DNA from: JACVRW01 sp963808545
GTDB lineage: Bacteria > Actinomycetota > Thermoleophilia > Solirubrobacterales > Thermoleophilaceae
DNA length: 64,000 bases
NCBI GenBank assembly: GCA_963808545.1
Contig: CAWEGB010000007.1
Span: forward strand, 496,001-560,000
Direction of reading: 5' to 3'
The position numbers and the translations under genes are program-made. Positions 46,081-54,118 of this stretch are shown piece after piece. A model generated the notes under the pieces. It was given only the letters and a program-made list of their open reading frames with translations, did not search any database and had not been told where the DNA came from. Position 1 is the first letter of the stretch; the number at the start of each line of letters is the position of its first letter.

Positions 46081-47205
46081 GTGCGCGCACTCTTCGCGAC
46101 CTCCCCCGGTCTTGGCCATGTGTTCCCGACGATCTCCCTAGCACACGCGCTGCGTGCCGCCGGCCACGAGGTGCTGGTGGCGACCGCGGGCGGCAAGGAG
46201 GCCGCGAACGCCGGCCTGCACGTCGTGGACACCGCGCCGGGTGTCGACATCGGCGCGGTGTTCCAGCAGGCGGCCAGCGAGCAACCCGAGGAGTTCGACT
46301 ACAGCACGGACGTCGACACCGAGAAGGGGTTGGAGTTCGTCGGCGCGATCTTCGCCAAGTTGTCCGGCGTGTCGGTGGACCTGACCGTGTCGGCGGCCGA
46401 ATCGTGGCGGCCGGACGTGGTCGTGTACTCGTCGATGGAGGGCACCGGGCCGCTGGTCGCCGCGAAGCTCGGCGTGCCGGCCGTGTCGCACGGCTTCGGG
46501 TTCGCCGACGAGGCGTCGATGACCGAGGCGATCTTCAAGAAGATGGTCGAGGAACGCGAACGGCATGGCGTGCAAGGGTTTCCCGAGGTGCGCGAGTCGA
46601 TCGACGTGGCGCCGCCGAGCATGGTCGACCGGCCGGTGCGCGGCTGGCCGATGCGGTACGTGCCGTACAACGGAGGCGGCGTGCTGCCCGAGTGGGTGCT
46701 CGAACGGCCCGCGCGCCCGCGCGTCGCGGTGACACTCGGCACGGTGCTGACCCAGGTCGGCGCGCTCACGTCGTTGACCAAACTCGTCGACGTGGCACGG
46801 CATCTGGACGCCGAGTTCGTACTCGCCCTCGGCGACGCGGACCCGTCGCCACTGGGAGAACTGCCGGACAACGTGCGGGCGGCCGGGTGGGTGCCGCTGT
46901 CCGCGCTGCTGCCGACCTGCGCGGCGCTGGTGCACCACGGCGGGGCCGGCTCGACGCTGACCGCGATCGACGCCGGAGTCACGCAACTCGTGCTGCCGCA
47001 CGGCGCCGACCAGTACATGAACGCGGACGCCGTGGCGCGGCGCGGGCTCGGTCTGCGTTCGGAGCCGGATCAGGTGGACGCGGAGCTGATCGACCGCCTG
47101 CTCACCGACCCGGGGCTGGGCCGGGTCGCCTCCGAGGTGGCCGACGAGATCGCGACGCTGCCGAGGCCCGCCGACCTCGTGCCGAAAATCGCCGGCCTCG
47201 CCTGA
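46081..47205 (+). CDS. GT1/MGT-type glycosyltransferase (EryCIII/CalG-like)
   Basis: 374 aa from GTG 46081 (ATG 46072 also in frame). GT-B fold: N-domain ALFATSPGLGHVFPTISLAHALR, acceptor region; the C-terminal donor site has HHGGAGSTLTAIDAGVTQLV and PHGADQYMNADAV, the signature of macrolide/antibiotic glycosyltransferases using NDP-sugars. No sequencing shift. It sits between a broken integrase and a truncated XRE gene, inside IS-flanked DNA, with no aglycone or sugar genes nearby. Transferred cargo; possible roles are antibiotic inactivation or a leftover of a biosynthetic cluster (inference). Confidence 0.85.
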   Translation: MRALFATSPGLGHVFPTISLAHALRAAGHEVLVATAGGKEAANAGLHVVDTAPGVDIGAVFQQAASEQPEEFDYSTDVDTEKGLEFVGAIFAKLSGVSVDLTVSAAESWRPDVVVYSSMEGTGPLVAAKLGVPAVSHGFGFADEASMTEAIFKKMVEERERHGVQGFPEVRESIDVAPPSMVDRPVRGWPMRYVPYNGGGVLPEWVLERPARPRVAVTLGTVLTQVGALTSLTKLVDVARHLDAEFVLALGDADPSPLGELPDNVRAAGWVPLSALLPTCAALVHHGGAGSTLTAIDAGVTQLVLPHGADQYMNADAVARRGLGLRSEPDQVDAELIDRLLTDPGLGRVASEVADEIATLPRPADLVPKIAGLA

Positions 47206-47305
47206 CTTTGCCAGGGGTGCACACCGTGGCGTGCACTAATCCCTTGGGCTGACTTTGGCGCGTGGCAGGTGAAATGGCGAGGGTGTCGCCCGTACGGTCG
47301 TCCAC

Positions 47306-47551
47306 ATGGCGAGGAGACGGGCGGACGCCTGCTATCGAGAACTGGGTGCGGAACTCCGAAAGCGGCGGATCGCCGCGAACTTGACCATGCGCGAACTCGC
47401 GTACCATCTCGACTGGTCACCGTCCACGGTCTCCCGGGTCGAGTCTGGCTACATCGGGCTGCCCACCACGGAAGTCTTGCCACCGCCACGCTCTTCCCGC
47501 GCGATCCGGTTCTCGGGCTCAGCCGCGAACACGTCTGTCAAGGCCGGTTGA
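47306..47551 (+). pseudogene. XRE-family HTH regulator truncated by IS21
   Basis: MARRRADACYRELGAELRKR then IAANLTMRELAYHLDWSPST and VSRVESGYIGL form a Cro/CI-type HTH of the kind at the N-terminus of DUF5753 regulators of Pseudonocardiales/Streptomyces. After about residue 75 the frame enters the IS left end (at 47536) and stops. The C-terminal sensor half is missing. Its probable target or partner is the upstream glycosyltransferase region. Confidence 0.65.
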
Positions 47552-47590
47552 AAACTGGGCCACTTCTGCCGGTTGAAAACTGGTCCACCC
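47536..47590 (+). repeat. IS21 left terminal inverted repeat
   Basis: Contains two direct copies of GCCGGTTGAAAACTGGxCCA; matches the right end in inverted orientation. Confidence 0.85.
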
Positions 47591-47768
47591 AGATTGGGTA
47601 GGGCGCCCGCGGAGCGAAGCCCGGAGGGCGAGCGGAGCGGGCGCCGGCGAGCCGACTGGGACCCGCCGGCCGAAAATTGACCCCCGACCCCGATCTGCCC
47701 CGGACCGGGGCCCTGAGAGCCGATCTGCGGCCCGCGACGGCGCCGGCGCGTGTGATCCGTCGTCCGCT

Positions 47769-48533
47769 TCAGGCGCGCTCGGCCGGCGGTGGGCCGCCCA
47801 GGTCCTTGTCGCGAAGCCGGTAGCTGTCGCCTTTGAGCGAGAGGATCTCGGCGTGGTGGACGAGCCGGTCGATCATCGCCGTCGCGGTCACCTCATCGCC
47901 GAAGATCTCGCCCCAGGCCGAGAACGGCTTGTTCGAGGTGACGATCATCGAGGCGCGCTCGTAGCGGGCCGAGACCAGGCTGAACATCAGGTTCGCCGCC
48001 TCGGGATCGAACGGTATGTAGCCGACCTCGTCGACGACGATCAGCGGGACGAAGCTCAAGCGACGGAGCTCGGCCTCGAGGCCTCCCTGGCGCTTGGCCT
48101 CACCGAGCTTTGCCACCCACTCGGTCGCGGTCGCGAACTGGACCCGCTGGCCGGCGAGGCAGGCGCGGATCCCGAGCGCGATCGCCAGATGCGTCTTGCC
48201 GGTCCCCGGCGGGCCCAGCATGACCACGTTCTCCTTCGCATGGCAGAAGTCGAGCTGGCCGAGGTGCTCGATCACGGTCTTGCGCACCGAGCGCTGGAAG
48301 GTGAAGTCGAACTCCTCCAGCGTCTTTCGGGCCGGGAAGCGAGCCGCCTTGATCCGGTTCTCGCCGCCGTGGGACTCCCTTGATGCGACCTCGGCCGAGA
48401 GCACGGCTTCCAAGAAGCGCTCGTGCGACCACTCCTCCTCGCGCGCTCTGTCGGCGAGCTTCGGAGCGGCCCTGGCCGCCGCCGGCGCCTTCAGGGTCCG
48501 AAACAGGTGGGTGAGCTCGGAGGTCTTGCTCAT
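47769..48533 (-). CDS. istB: IS21 helper ATPase IstB
   Basis: 254 aa. AAA+ ATPase related to DnaC that loads target DNA and regulates IstA. Walker A GPPGTGKTHLAIALG, Walker B LIVVDEVGYIP, sensor I VTSNKPFSAW, Arg-finger region. N-terminal helical part binds IstA. It overlaps istA by 4 bp (ATGA). Intact, so the element may be mobile. Confidence 0.95.
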   Translation of the reverse strand: MSKTSELTHLFRTLKAPAAARAAPKLADRAREEEWSHERFLEAVLSAEVASRESHGGENRIKAARFPARKTLEEFDFTFQRSVRKTVIEHLGQLDFCHAKENVVMLGPPGTGKTHLAIALGIRACLAGQRVQFATATEWVAKLGEAKRQGGLEAELRRLSFVPLIVVDEVGYIPFDPEAANLMFSLVSARYERASMIVTSNKPFSAWGEIFGDEVTATAMIDRLVHHAEILSLKGDSYRLRDKDLGGPPPAERA

Positions 48534-49741
48534 GCCGGGATCAGGGCGTCGTAGCGGGCCAGGGGCCGGACCTCGACCTCGGGCTCTCGCCGGCGTCGCT
48601 TGCGCTCACCGCGCAGCTCCTCGAGCGCGGCCTGGTGGGCGGGATCGGTGAAGGTGAGCCCGCCGGCGAAGACCCGGCGGTGGCGAGCGGCGAGCTCGCC
48701 GCTGTCGAGGGCGACGGCGATGACCTCGGCTTGGGAGGCGCGGACCTCGACCCTCCGGCCGACCAAGCGCGGATCGAGCGAGTAGTCGTTGCGGTCGAAG
48801 CGCAGGTAGGGCTGGGACGGGACCCGCAGGACCCAGCGCCGGTCGGTTGAGGGCATCGCCTCGGGCAGGGGCCGCATTCGCTCGTGCTCTGAGGCGAGGC
48901 GCTCGCAGACGATCGCCCGCGTGCTGCGGTGCTTGCGCTCGTTGATCCGATCGCACCAGCGGTCGAGCTGGTCTTGGAAGTCGGCCGGGTTGGCGAAGCA
49001 CCGGCCGGCCTCGAAGTTGCCGTGAACGAAGCGGTGGTCGCGCTCGAGGGCCCCCTTGGCCTGGCAGTCGCCGGCGTCGAGGACGATCCAGCCCAGCGCG
49101 AGCTGGCCGCAGAAGGCGAGGAACGGCTCGGTCGGCTGACCGCGCGGCGCGATCGCACCCTCGCGGTCCCAAACGAGCTTTGCCGGCAGCGCACCGAGCC
49201 TCTCAAGGCAGCGGCTCATGCCCCAGGCAATGTCGGGAAACTCCTTCGAGAAGACCAGGGCGCCGGCAAAGGCGCGCGAGTAGGGCAGCTTGCAGGTGAC
49301 GAGATAGCCCTTGCGCAGCTGATCCCAGCCGACCGGGATCTCGCGCCGGGGCTCGGTGAGGTCGAACTGGGCCAGCTCGCCGGGTCGGTAGACGGTGCGC
49401 TGGTGGGTGCGCGGCGGTGGCAGGTAGCGGGGGCGGAGCTCGCGCAAGAGATCGTCGAGGATCGTCTTGCCGCCGCAGTAGCCGAGCTCTTCGATCTCCT
49501 CGCGGATGCGGACGCCCGAGAGCGTCGGCTCCTGGTCGAGCAGTCGCTCGATCTCACCAACGAAGGGACCGAGCTTCGAGGGGCGCTTCGGCCGCGGCCC
49601 GTAGCTCGGCGGCTCGTCTGCGGCGAGCGCGCGACGGATCGTGTCGCGGTGGATCCCGGTCAGGCGGTGAATCTCCCGCTGCGATCGCCGCTCGACCTTC
49701 GCCATCCGCCTGATCTCCGCCCACTGCTCCACGTCAAGCAA
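48530..49741 (-). CDS. istA: IS21 transposase IstA (DDE)
   Basis: 403 aa. N-terminal HTH (SQREIHRLTGIHRDTIRRAL), then the DDE retroviral-integrase fold: Asp in LAQFDLTEPRR, Asp in LVWDREGAIA and Glu in GDCQAKGALERDHRF. C-terminal beta-barrel region with YSLDPRLVGRRVEVRAS. Full length and intact. Confidence 0.95.
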   Translation of the reverse strand: MLDVEQWAEIRRMAKVERRSQREIHRLTGIHRDTIRRALAADEPPSYGPRPKRPSKLGPFVGEIERLLDQEPTLSGVRIREEIEELGYCGGKTILDDLLRELRPRYLPPPRTHQRTVYRPGELAQFDLTEPRREIPVGWDQLRKGYLVTCKLPYSRAFAGALVFSKEFPDIAWGMSRCLERLGALPAKLVWDREGAIAPRGQPTEPFLAFCGQLALGWIVLDAGDCQAKGALERDHRFVHGNFEAGRCFANPADFQDQLDRWCDRINERKHRSTRAIVCERLASEHERMRPLPEAMPSTDRRWVLRVPSQPYLRFDRNDYSLDPRLVGRRVEVRASQAEVIAVALDSGELAARHRRVFAGGLTFTDPAHQAALEELRGERKRRRREPEVEVRPLARYDALIPA

Positions 49742-49814
49742 CTGCCTTCTCCCGGTCTCGACCTCTTGGTCGAGCCAGGGTCAGAGCCCGGCCGGATGGC
49801 TCCGGCCCTGCGCC

Positions 49815-49869
49815 GAGTGGACCAGTTTTAGACCGGCGCAGGTGGCCCAGTATTCAGGCGGCGCCTACA
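49815..49869 (-). repeat. IS21 right terminal inverted repeat
   Basis: Reverse complement begins TGTAGGCGCCGCCTGAATAC and matches the left end with the same spacing of the two binding-site-like repeats. Confidence 0.85.
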
Positions 49870-50077
49870 CTCGCTCCTAGAGCGCCGTTCCGATCATGGT
49901 GGCGACAGTCATCACCAACGCCAGCAGGAAGATCACCGCTGCACCACCTCATGAATGGCCTGGTCGCTCATCGAACCCCCCTCGTGTTACCAATTGGTGT
50001 TACCGAGAGCATCTTTAGGACGGGCTGCGACTCTCTGTCACCGCTGCAAATCGGCCACTTGCAGGGCTTTCGCGTCA

Positions 50078-50150
50078 AGCCGACGGCCGGACTCGAACCG
50101 GCGACATCCTCTTTACGAGAGAGGTGCTCTACCAACTGAGCTACGTCGGC
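50078..50150 (-). tRNA. tRNA-Thr (anticodon CGT)
   Basis: Minus strand: acceptor GCCGACG / CGTCGGC, D-arm GCTCAGTTGGTAGAGC, anticodon stem CCTCT / AGAGG with loop CTCGTAA (anticodon CGT), T-arm GCCGG TTCGAGT CCGGC. No CCA encoded. It lies about 210 bp from the IS21 right end. Acceptor stem identical to tRNA-Thr(GGT) at 25.9 kb. Confidence 0.97.
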
Positions 50151-50194
50151 GCTCAGGGGGACGAGTGTAGCCCGGCTCGGCACTCATCCCGGCG

Positions 50195-50458
50195 GTGGAG
50201 ATTGTCGTTGCCCGGACGCTCAAGCAGCGCACCAGAGGCCTCGCGCTCAGGCGCCGGCCGCCCGATGGCTGGGCGCTCGCCTTCCCCCGCTGCCGCTCCG
50301 TCCACACCTTCGGTATGCGCTTTCCGATCGACGTCGTTTTCCTCGATGCGCGGGGTGAGGTGGTCCGGGTTGTCCGCGGTCTGGCGCCGCGGCGCATCGC
50401 TTCCTGTCGGAGCGGCCAGCAGCCGTCATCGAGACTCGCGCTGGCCAGGGTGAGATAA
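50195..50458 (+). CDS. DUF192-family protein, possibly frameshifted at the end
   Basis: 87 aa from GTG 50195. ARTLKQRTRGLALRRRPPDG, SVHTFGMRFPIDVVFLDARG and VVRVVRGLAPRRIASCRSG fit DUF192 well (small beta-barrel, often exported; function unknown). The end CRSGQQPSSRLALARVR is atypical; one frame over it reads AVIETRAGQGE, the usual DUF192 C-terminus. A single indel near 50415-50420 is likely. Confidence 0.7.
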   Translation: MEIVVARTLKQRTRGLALRRRPPDGWALAFPRCRSVHTFGMRFPIDVVFLDARGEVVRVVRGLAPRRIASCRSGQQPSSRLALARVR

Positions 50459-50466
50459 TCGTCGCG

Positions 50467-50805
50467 ATGGCCGAACAGCGCTCCAGCAAGCTCGCGGCTG
50501 CCCTCGATCCGAGGCAGCCGATCTATCGCGACAGCTACAACGAGTACTTCGTCTTCCTGCTCTCGGTGGGTGGCGCTGTCGCCGGCACCCAGGTGCCCCT
50601 CTACATCCTCATGGCGATCACCGGGATCTGGAACGTCGCGATCTTCGTCGGCGCCTGCGTGATCTTCGAGCTCGCCGTCATCTTCGGGCTCGCGCGGCCT
50701 CAGATGAAGGCTCAGGAGCGAGTCGGCTGGGTCCTCCTCTGGACCTTCGCCACGGCGGTCATGGCCGTGCTCTTCTACTACCTCGTCGCCGAGCCGACCC
50801 TCTGA
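50467..50805 (+). CDS. Small integral membrane protein, function unknown
   Basis: 112 aa. Three TM helices: EYFVFLLSVGGAVAGTQVPL, IWNVAIFVGACVIFELAVIF and VLLWTFATAVMAVLFYYLVA. N-terminus polar (RQPIYRDSYNEY). 8 bp after DUF192; no family recognised. Confidence 0.65.
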   Translation: MAEQRSSKLAAALDPRQPIYRDSYNEYFVFLLSVGGAVAGTQVPLYILMAITGIWNVAIFVGACVIFELAVIFGLARPQMKAQERVGWVLLWTFATAVMAVLFYYLVAEPTL

Positions 50806-50809
50806 CCCT

Positions 50810-51949
50810 CTAGGCGCCCGGGCCCGCCAGCGCCGCGAGCCGGAAGCCCAGCGCCGACAGCGCCAGGTCCTCGCTCACGTTCAGCTCCAGCGACTGGCGC
50901 ACCTCCTCGCAGCGCTCCGCCGCCTCGCGCAGCCGGCGAGGGTCGCGGGAGCGAGCCCGGTCGAGCAGCGAGCTGTCGCGGTCGGTCGCCAGCACGGCAT
51001 CCGGCGCATCCTCGGCCGCACACACCAGATCACGAAACGCCAGCGAGGCCAGCATCAGCGACAGGTCGAGCGACTCGGTTCGCGCCCGGCGCCCGTCGCG
51101 CTTGGCCGCGTCCTCGAACTCGCGCTCGATCGCCCGGCGCTCGCGGCCCTTGGGCTCGATCTCGAGTCGCTCGCCGGCCACCCCGGCCAGCTCCTCCTCG
51201 GCCGCCAGCCGGCGCGTCTCGGCGCGTTCCAACAACGGGCGCCAGGGCTCGACCGCCACCACCGGGTCGTCACCGCCGTCGCCCAGCGCCGCCGCCACGA
51301 ACGCGTCCACCTCGGCGCGCACCTCGACACCCTCCGGCGACGCCAGATAGAGAGCTCGCGCGGCGTTCCCCAAAGCCAATCGAGCGCACGAAAGAGCCTG
51401 CTCGGCCGGCGCTCCCGCCGCCTCCAGCGAAGCGGCAATCCGCGCCGCCGGCAACGGCTCGAAGCGCACCGCCTGGCAGCGCGACACCACGGTGTCGAGC
51501 ACGCGTCCGATCGCGTCCGTCAGCAGGATCAGATGCACGAACGAGGCCGGCTCCTCCAACGTCTTCAGGAGCCGGTTGGCCACCTCGTCGTTCATGGTGT
51601 CCACCCGCTCCAGGACGAACACGCGCCGCGCGGCCTCGAAGGGCGTTCGCGTGGCCGCCGACACCACCGGCCCCTCCACGTCGTCCACGCGCATGACGTG
51701 AGCACCACTCGGCCGCACCCAGGTGAGATCGGGATGCACCCCGTGAGCCACGCGCAGCCGGACCTCCTCGGGATCGGCAGCATCGAAGGCCAGCAGCTCG
51801 GCCGCGAACGCCCGCGCCACCGTCCGCTTGCCCACCCCGGCGGGCCCGTGGAACAGATACGCGTGCGAGGGCTGCGAGCGCAGCGCGTTCGCCAGCACGA
51901 TCCGGGCCTGCGGGTGGTCCGCGGTCCCGTCGAGCACGTCCGCGCTCAC
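50810..51949 (-). CDS. holB: DNA polymerase III delta' subunit
   Basis: 379 aa. Clamp-loader AAA+ component. SHAYLFHGPAGVGKRTVARAF (P-loop near residue 35), RRVFVLERVDTMNDEVANRLLKTLEEP, and the sensor region SRCQAVRFEPLP. The Cys4 zinc module of E. coli delta' is not obvious, and the Walker A is PAGVGKRT. C-terminal domain divergent. Overlaps tmk by 4 bp (ATGA), the common tmk-holB pair. Confidence 0.9.
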   Translation of the reverse strand: MSADVLDGTADHPQARIVLANALRSQPSHAYLFHGPAGVGKRTVARAFAAELLAFDAADPEEVRLRVAHGVHPDLTWVRPSGAHVMRVDDVEGPVVSAATRTPFEAARRVFVLERVDTMNDEVANRLLKTLEEPASFVHLILLTDAIGRVLDTVVSRCQAVRFEPLPAARIAASLEAAGAPAEQALSCARLALGNAARALYLASPEGVEVRAEVDAFVAAALGDGGDDPVVAVEPWRPLLERAETRRLAAEEELAGVAGERLEIEPKGRERRAIEREFEDAAKRDGRRARTESLDLSLMLASLAFRDLVCAAEDAPDAVLATDRDSSLLDRARSRDPRRLREAAERCEEVRQSLELNVSEDLALSALGFRLAALAGPGA

Positions 51950-52557
51950 GCCGAGGCCCCCGCCCGGGCCGCCTCGACCTCGGCGACCACGTCGGCATGG
52001 ATCTCGGACGGAGAGCGGGTGGCGTCGATTCGCCGCCAGCGCTCGGGCTCCGCCTCGATCAGCCGCTCGTACGCCGCCAGCACCGCCTCCTGCAGCTCCT
52101 CGCCCTCGTCCTCGAAGCGGTCGGTCTCCCCCGTCCGGCGCCCCGCGTCCGCCACCGAGATGTCGAGCAGGAAGGTCAGGTCGGGCGCCAGGCCGCGCGA
52201 GGCGAAGCGGTTGACCGCGGCCACGTCGTCCATGCCCAGCCCGCGCGCTCCTCCCTGGTAGGCGAGCGAGGAGTCGAGGAAGCGGTCCGACACGACCACG
52301 CGACCGGTGGCGAGGGCCGGCAGGATCACGTCGGCCACCAGCTCGGCCCGCGCGGCGGCGAACAGGAGCGCCTCGGCCTCGAGTGAGAGAGGCACGTCGC
52401 CATCCTTCAGGATCGCGCGGACGCGCTCGCCCGCCTCGGTGCCGCCCGGCTCGCGCACGCCGAGCGCGTCGGAGCCCAGCGACTCGGTGAGCAGACGCGC
52501 CTGGGTGGTCTTCCCCGAGCGGTCGATGCCCTCGAAGGTCACGAACAGTCCTCGCAC
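51946..52557 (-). CDS. tmk: Thymidylate kinase
   Basis: 203 aa. dTMP to dTDP for DNA synthesis. P-loop FVTFEGIDRSGKTTQARLL at residues 5-23, TGRVVVSDRFLDSSLAYQGG (DR(Y/F) motif), LAPDLTFLLDI and DRFEDEGEELQEAVLAAYE (lid region). Normal length. Upstream partner of holB. Confidence 0.96.
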   Translation of the reverse strand: MRGLFVTFEGIDRSGKTTQARLLTESLGSDALGVREPGGTEAGERVRAILKDGDVPLSLEAEALLFAAARAELVADVILPALATGRVVVSDRFLDSSLAYQGGARGLGMDDVAAVNRFASRGLAPDLTFLLDISVADAGRRTGETDRFEDEGEELQEAVLAAYERLIEAEPERWRRIDATRSPSEIHADVVAEVEAARAGASA

Positions 52558-52672
52558 GGCAGCGAATCTAGTACGCGCACAGGCTTACCGAACCCTTACC
52601 CGCCGCTGGCGTGCCGTTGGGCGGCCGGAACGCATGCTGCCTATCGACCTTGAAGCGAGCGAAGGGAGCAGC

Positions 52673-53324
52673 ATGAAGAGAGTCCTGACACTGAGCCTGG
52701 CCGTCGCCCTGTTCGGCATCCTGGCCGCGGTGGTGGTGGCCGGAGTGGGGCAGGATCCGTCCTCGAGCACCGTGGGGACGACGACCACCGAGGACGGCAC
52801 GACCACCGCCGAGGACCGCACCACCACGACTGAGGCCGAGGAGCGGGGTCGAGACGATCGCCCTCGTAACGACGACGACAACCGGCCCGGCGACATCTCC
52901 GGCCCGTGTGACGAGGCCGAGCACGCGAACGATCCGCGCTGCGCGGGCGTCGTGAACCCGAAGCCGGCGCCGACGGGTCAGCCGAATGGCGGCGTGGACA
53001 TCTCCGGCCCCTGCGACGAGGCCGAGCACGCCAACGATCCGCGCTGCACCGGCGTGGGCGGGCGTGTCGAGGATGACCGCGGCCACGACGACGATCGCGA
53101 CGATCACGGAGGCGACCGCGTCGACAACTCCGGTCCCGGGCAACGCCGAGGACCGCAGCGGCGGCTTCGAAGTCGACCGCAGCGACGACTTCGACGACGA
53201 CCACAGCGGGTCGGGCTCCAGCGGCTCGAGCGGCTCCGGCTCCGGCCACAGCGGCGGCGACGACAGCGACGACGACTACGACGACGACAGCTCGGGCTCC
53301 GGCTCCGGCGGAGACGACGACTGA
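52673..53324 (+). pseudogene. Exported acidic protein with CDEAEHANDPRC repeats, one frameshift
   Basis: Signal peptide LTLSLAVALFGILAAVVVAGV, a Thr/Glu-rich spacer, then two direct repeats of DISGPCDEAEHANDPRC (A/T)GV (residues about 76-96 and 103-123), each with a Cys pair. After DRVDNSGPG the frame shifts near 53140 to NAEDRSGGFEVDRSDDF and an Asp/Ser/Gly tail ending DDD, stop 53324. Without the shift it would fuse to the response regulator. About 217 aa. A secreted polyanionic protein; function unknown. Confidence 0.65.
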
Positions 53325-53401
53325 GCCACGGGAGGCTCGCGGGTGGAGCGGCCGCCGGGACCGGCGTCCCGGCGGCCCAACCCGCCCTAGCATTGACGCA
53401 G

Positions 53402-54118
53402 ATGGCCACGGGCAGGCGAACCGTCCTGATGGTCGAGGACGAAGCTTCGATCACCGAGCCGCTGCAAGCGGCCCTCGAGAGCGAGGGCTTTGCCACTGAG
53501 GTGGCCCGCACCGCGGCCGAGGCCGAACGCCTCGCCGCCGAGAGCGAGCCCGACCTCGTCCTCCTCGACGTCATGTTGCCCGACGGCTCGGGCTTCGACG
53601 TCTGCCGAGCCCTCCGGGCACGATCCAACACCCCGATCATCATGCTCACGGCGCGGGGCGAGGAGACCGACCGCATCGTCGGACTCGAGCTCGGCGCCGA
53701 CGACTACATCGTCAAGCCGTTCAGCGCCCGCGAGGTGGCCGCGCGGATCAGGGCCGTCCTGCGCCGCGCCGAGCAGCCCTCGGCCGAGCGAGAGAAGCCG
53801 CAGGAGCCGATCGAGGTCGGCCCGCTGAAGCTCGATCCCGCCCGCCGCACCGCAACCCTCGACGCAACCGAGCTCGACCTCACCCGCCGCGAGTTCGAGC
53901 TGCTCGAGCTGCTGATGCGCGAGGCCGGCACGGTGGTCACGCGCGAGCGGCTGATCGACGAGGTCTGGGACACCAACTGGTTCGGCTCCACGAAGACGCT
54001 CGACGTGCACGTGTCGAGTCTGCGCCGCAAGCTCGGCGACGACTCCACCGACCCGCGCTTCATCCACACCGTCCGCGGGGTGGGCTTCCGCTTCGCCGCG
54101 CCCGACGAGCTCACATGA
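53402..54118 (+). CDS. OmpR/PhoB-family response regulator
   Basis: 238 aa from ATG 53402. REC domain: acidic pair VEDEAS, phospho-acceptor Asp56 in LVLLDVMLPDG, Thr/Lys in MLTARGEE and YIVKPFS. C-terminal winged HTH (LTRREFELLELLMREAG, TLDVHVSSLRRKLGDDS, IHTVRGVGFRF). Stop overlaps the histidine-kinase start (ATGA). Target unknown; the flanking acidic exported proteins are candidates. Confidence 0.95.
   Translation: MATGRRTVLMVEDEASITEPLQAALESEGFATEVARTAAEAERLAAESEPDLVLLDVMLPDGSGFDVCRALRARSNTPIIMLTARGEETDRIVGLELGADDYIVKPFSAREVAARIRAVLRRAEQPSAEREKPQEPIEVGPLKLDPARRTATLDATELDLTRREFELLELLMREAGTVVTRERLIDEVWDTNWFGSTKTLDVHVSSLRRKLGDDSTDPRFIHTVRGVGFRFAAPDELT

Larger units (their letters stand above)
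47536..49869. mobile_element. IS21-family insertion sequence, complete (2,334 bp)
   Basis: The terminal inverted repeats align over about 55 bp with roughly 16 mismatches, starting TGT and ending ACA. Left end 47536-47590, right end 49815-49869. Each end carries multiple transposase-binding-like sites. Genes istA and istB are on the minus strand. Size is typical of IS21. The left flank (ACGTC) and right flank (CTCGC) do not form a clean 4-8 bp target duplication, so the site has been rearranged. The left 153 bp also exist as a solo copy at 45664. Confidence 0.93.

Noticed and set aside
49877..49936. 19-aa hydrophobic micro-ORF (minus, GTG start)
   Set aside because: Short, next to the IS end, no homologue visible; could be a truncated gene end.
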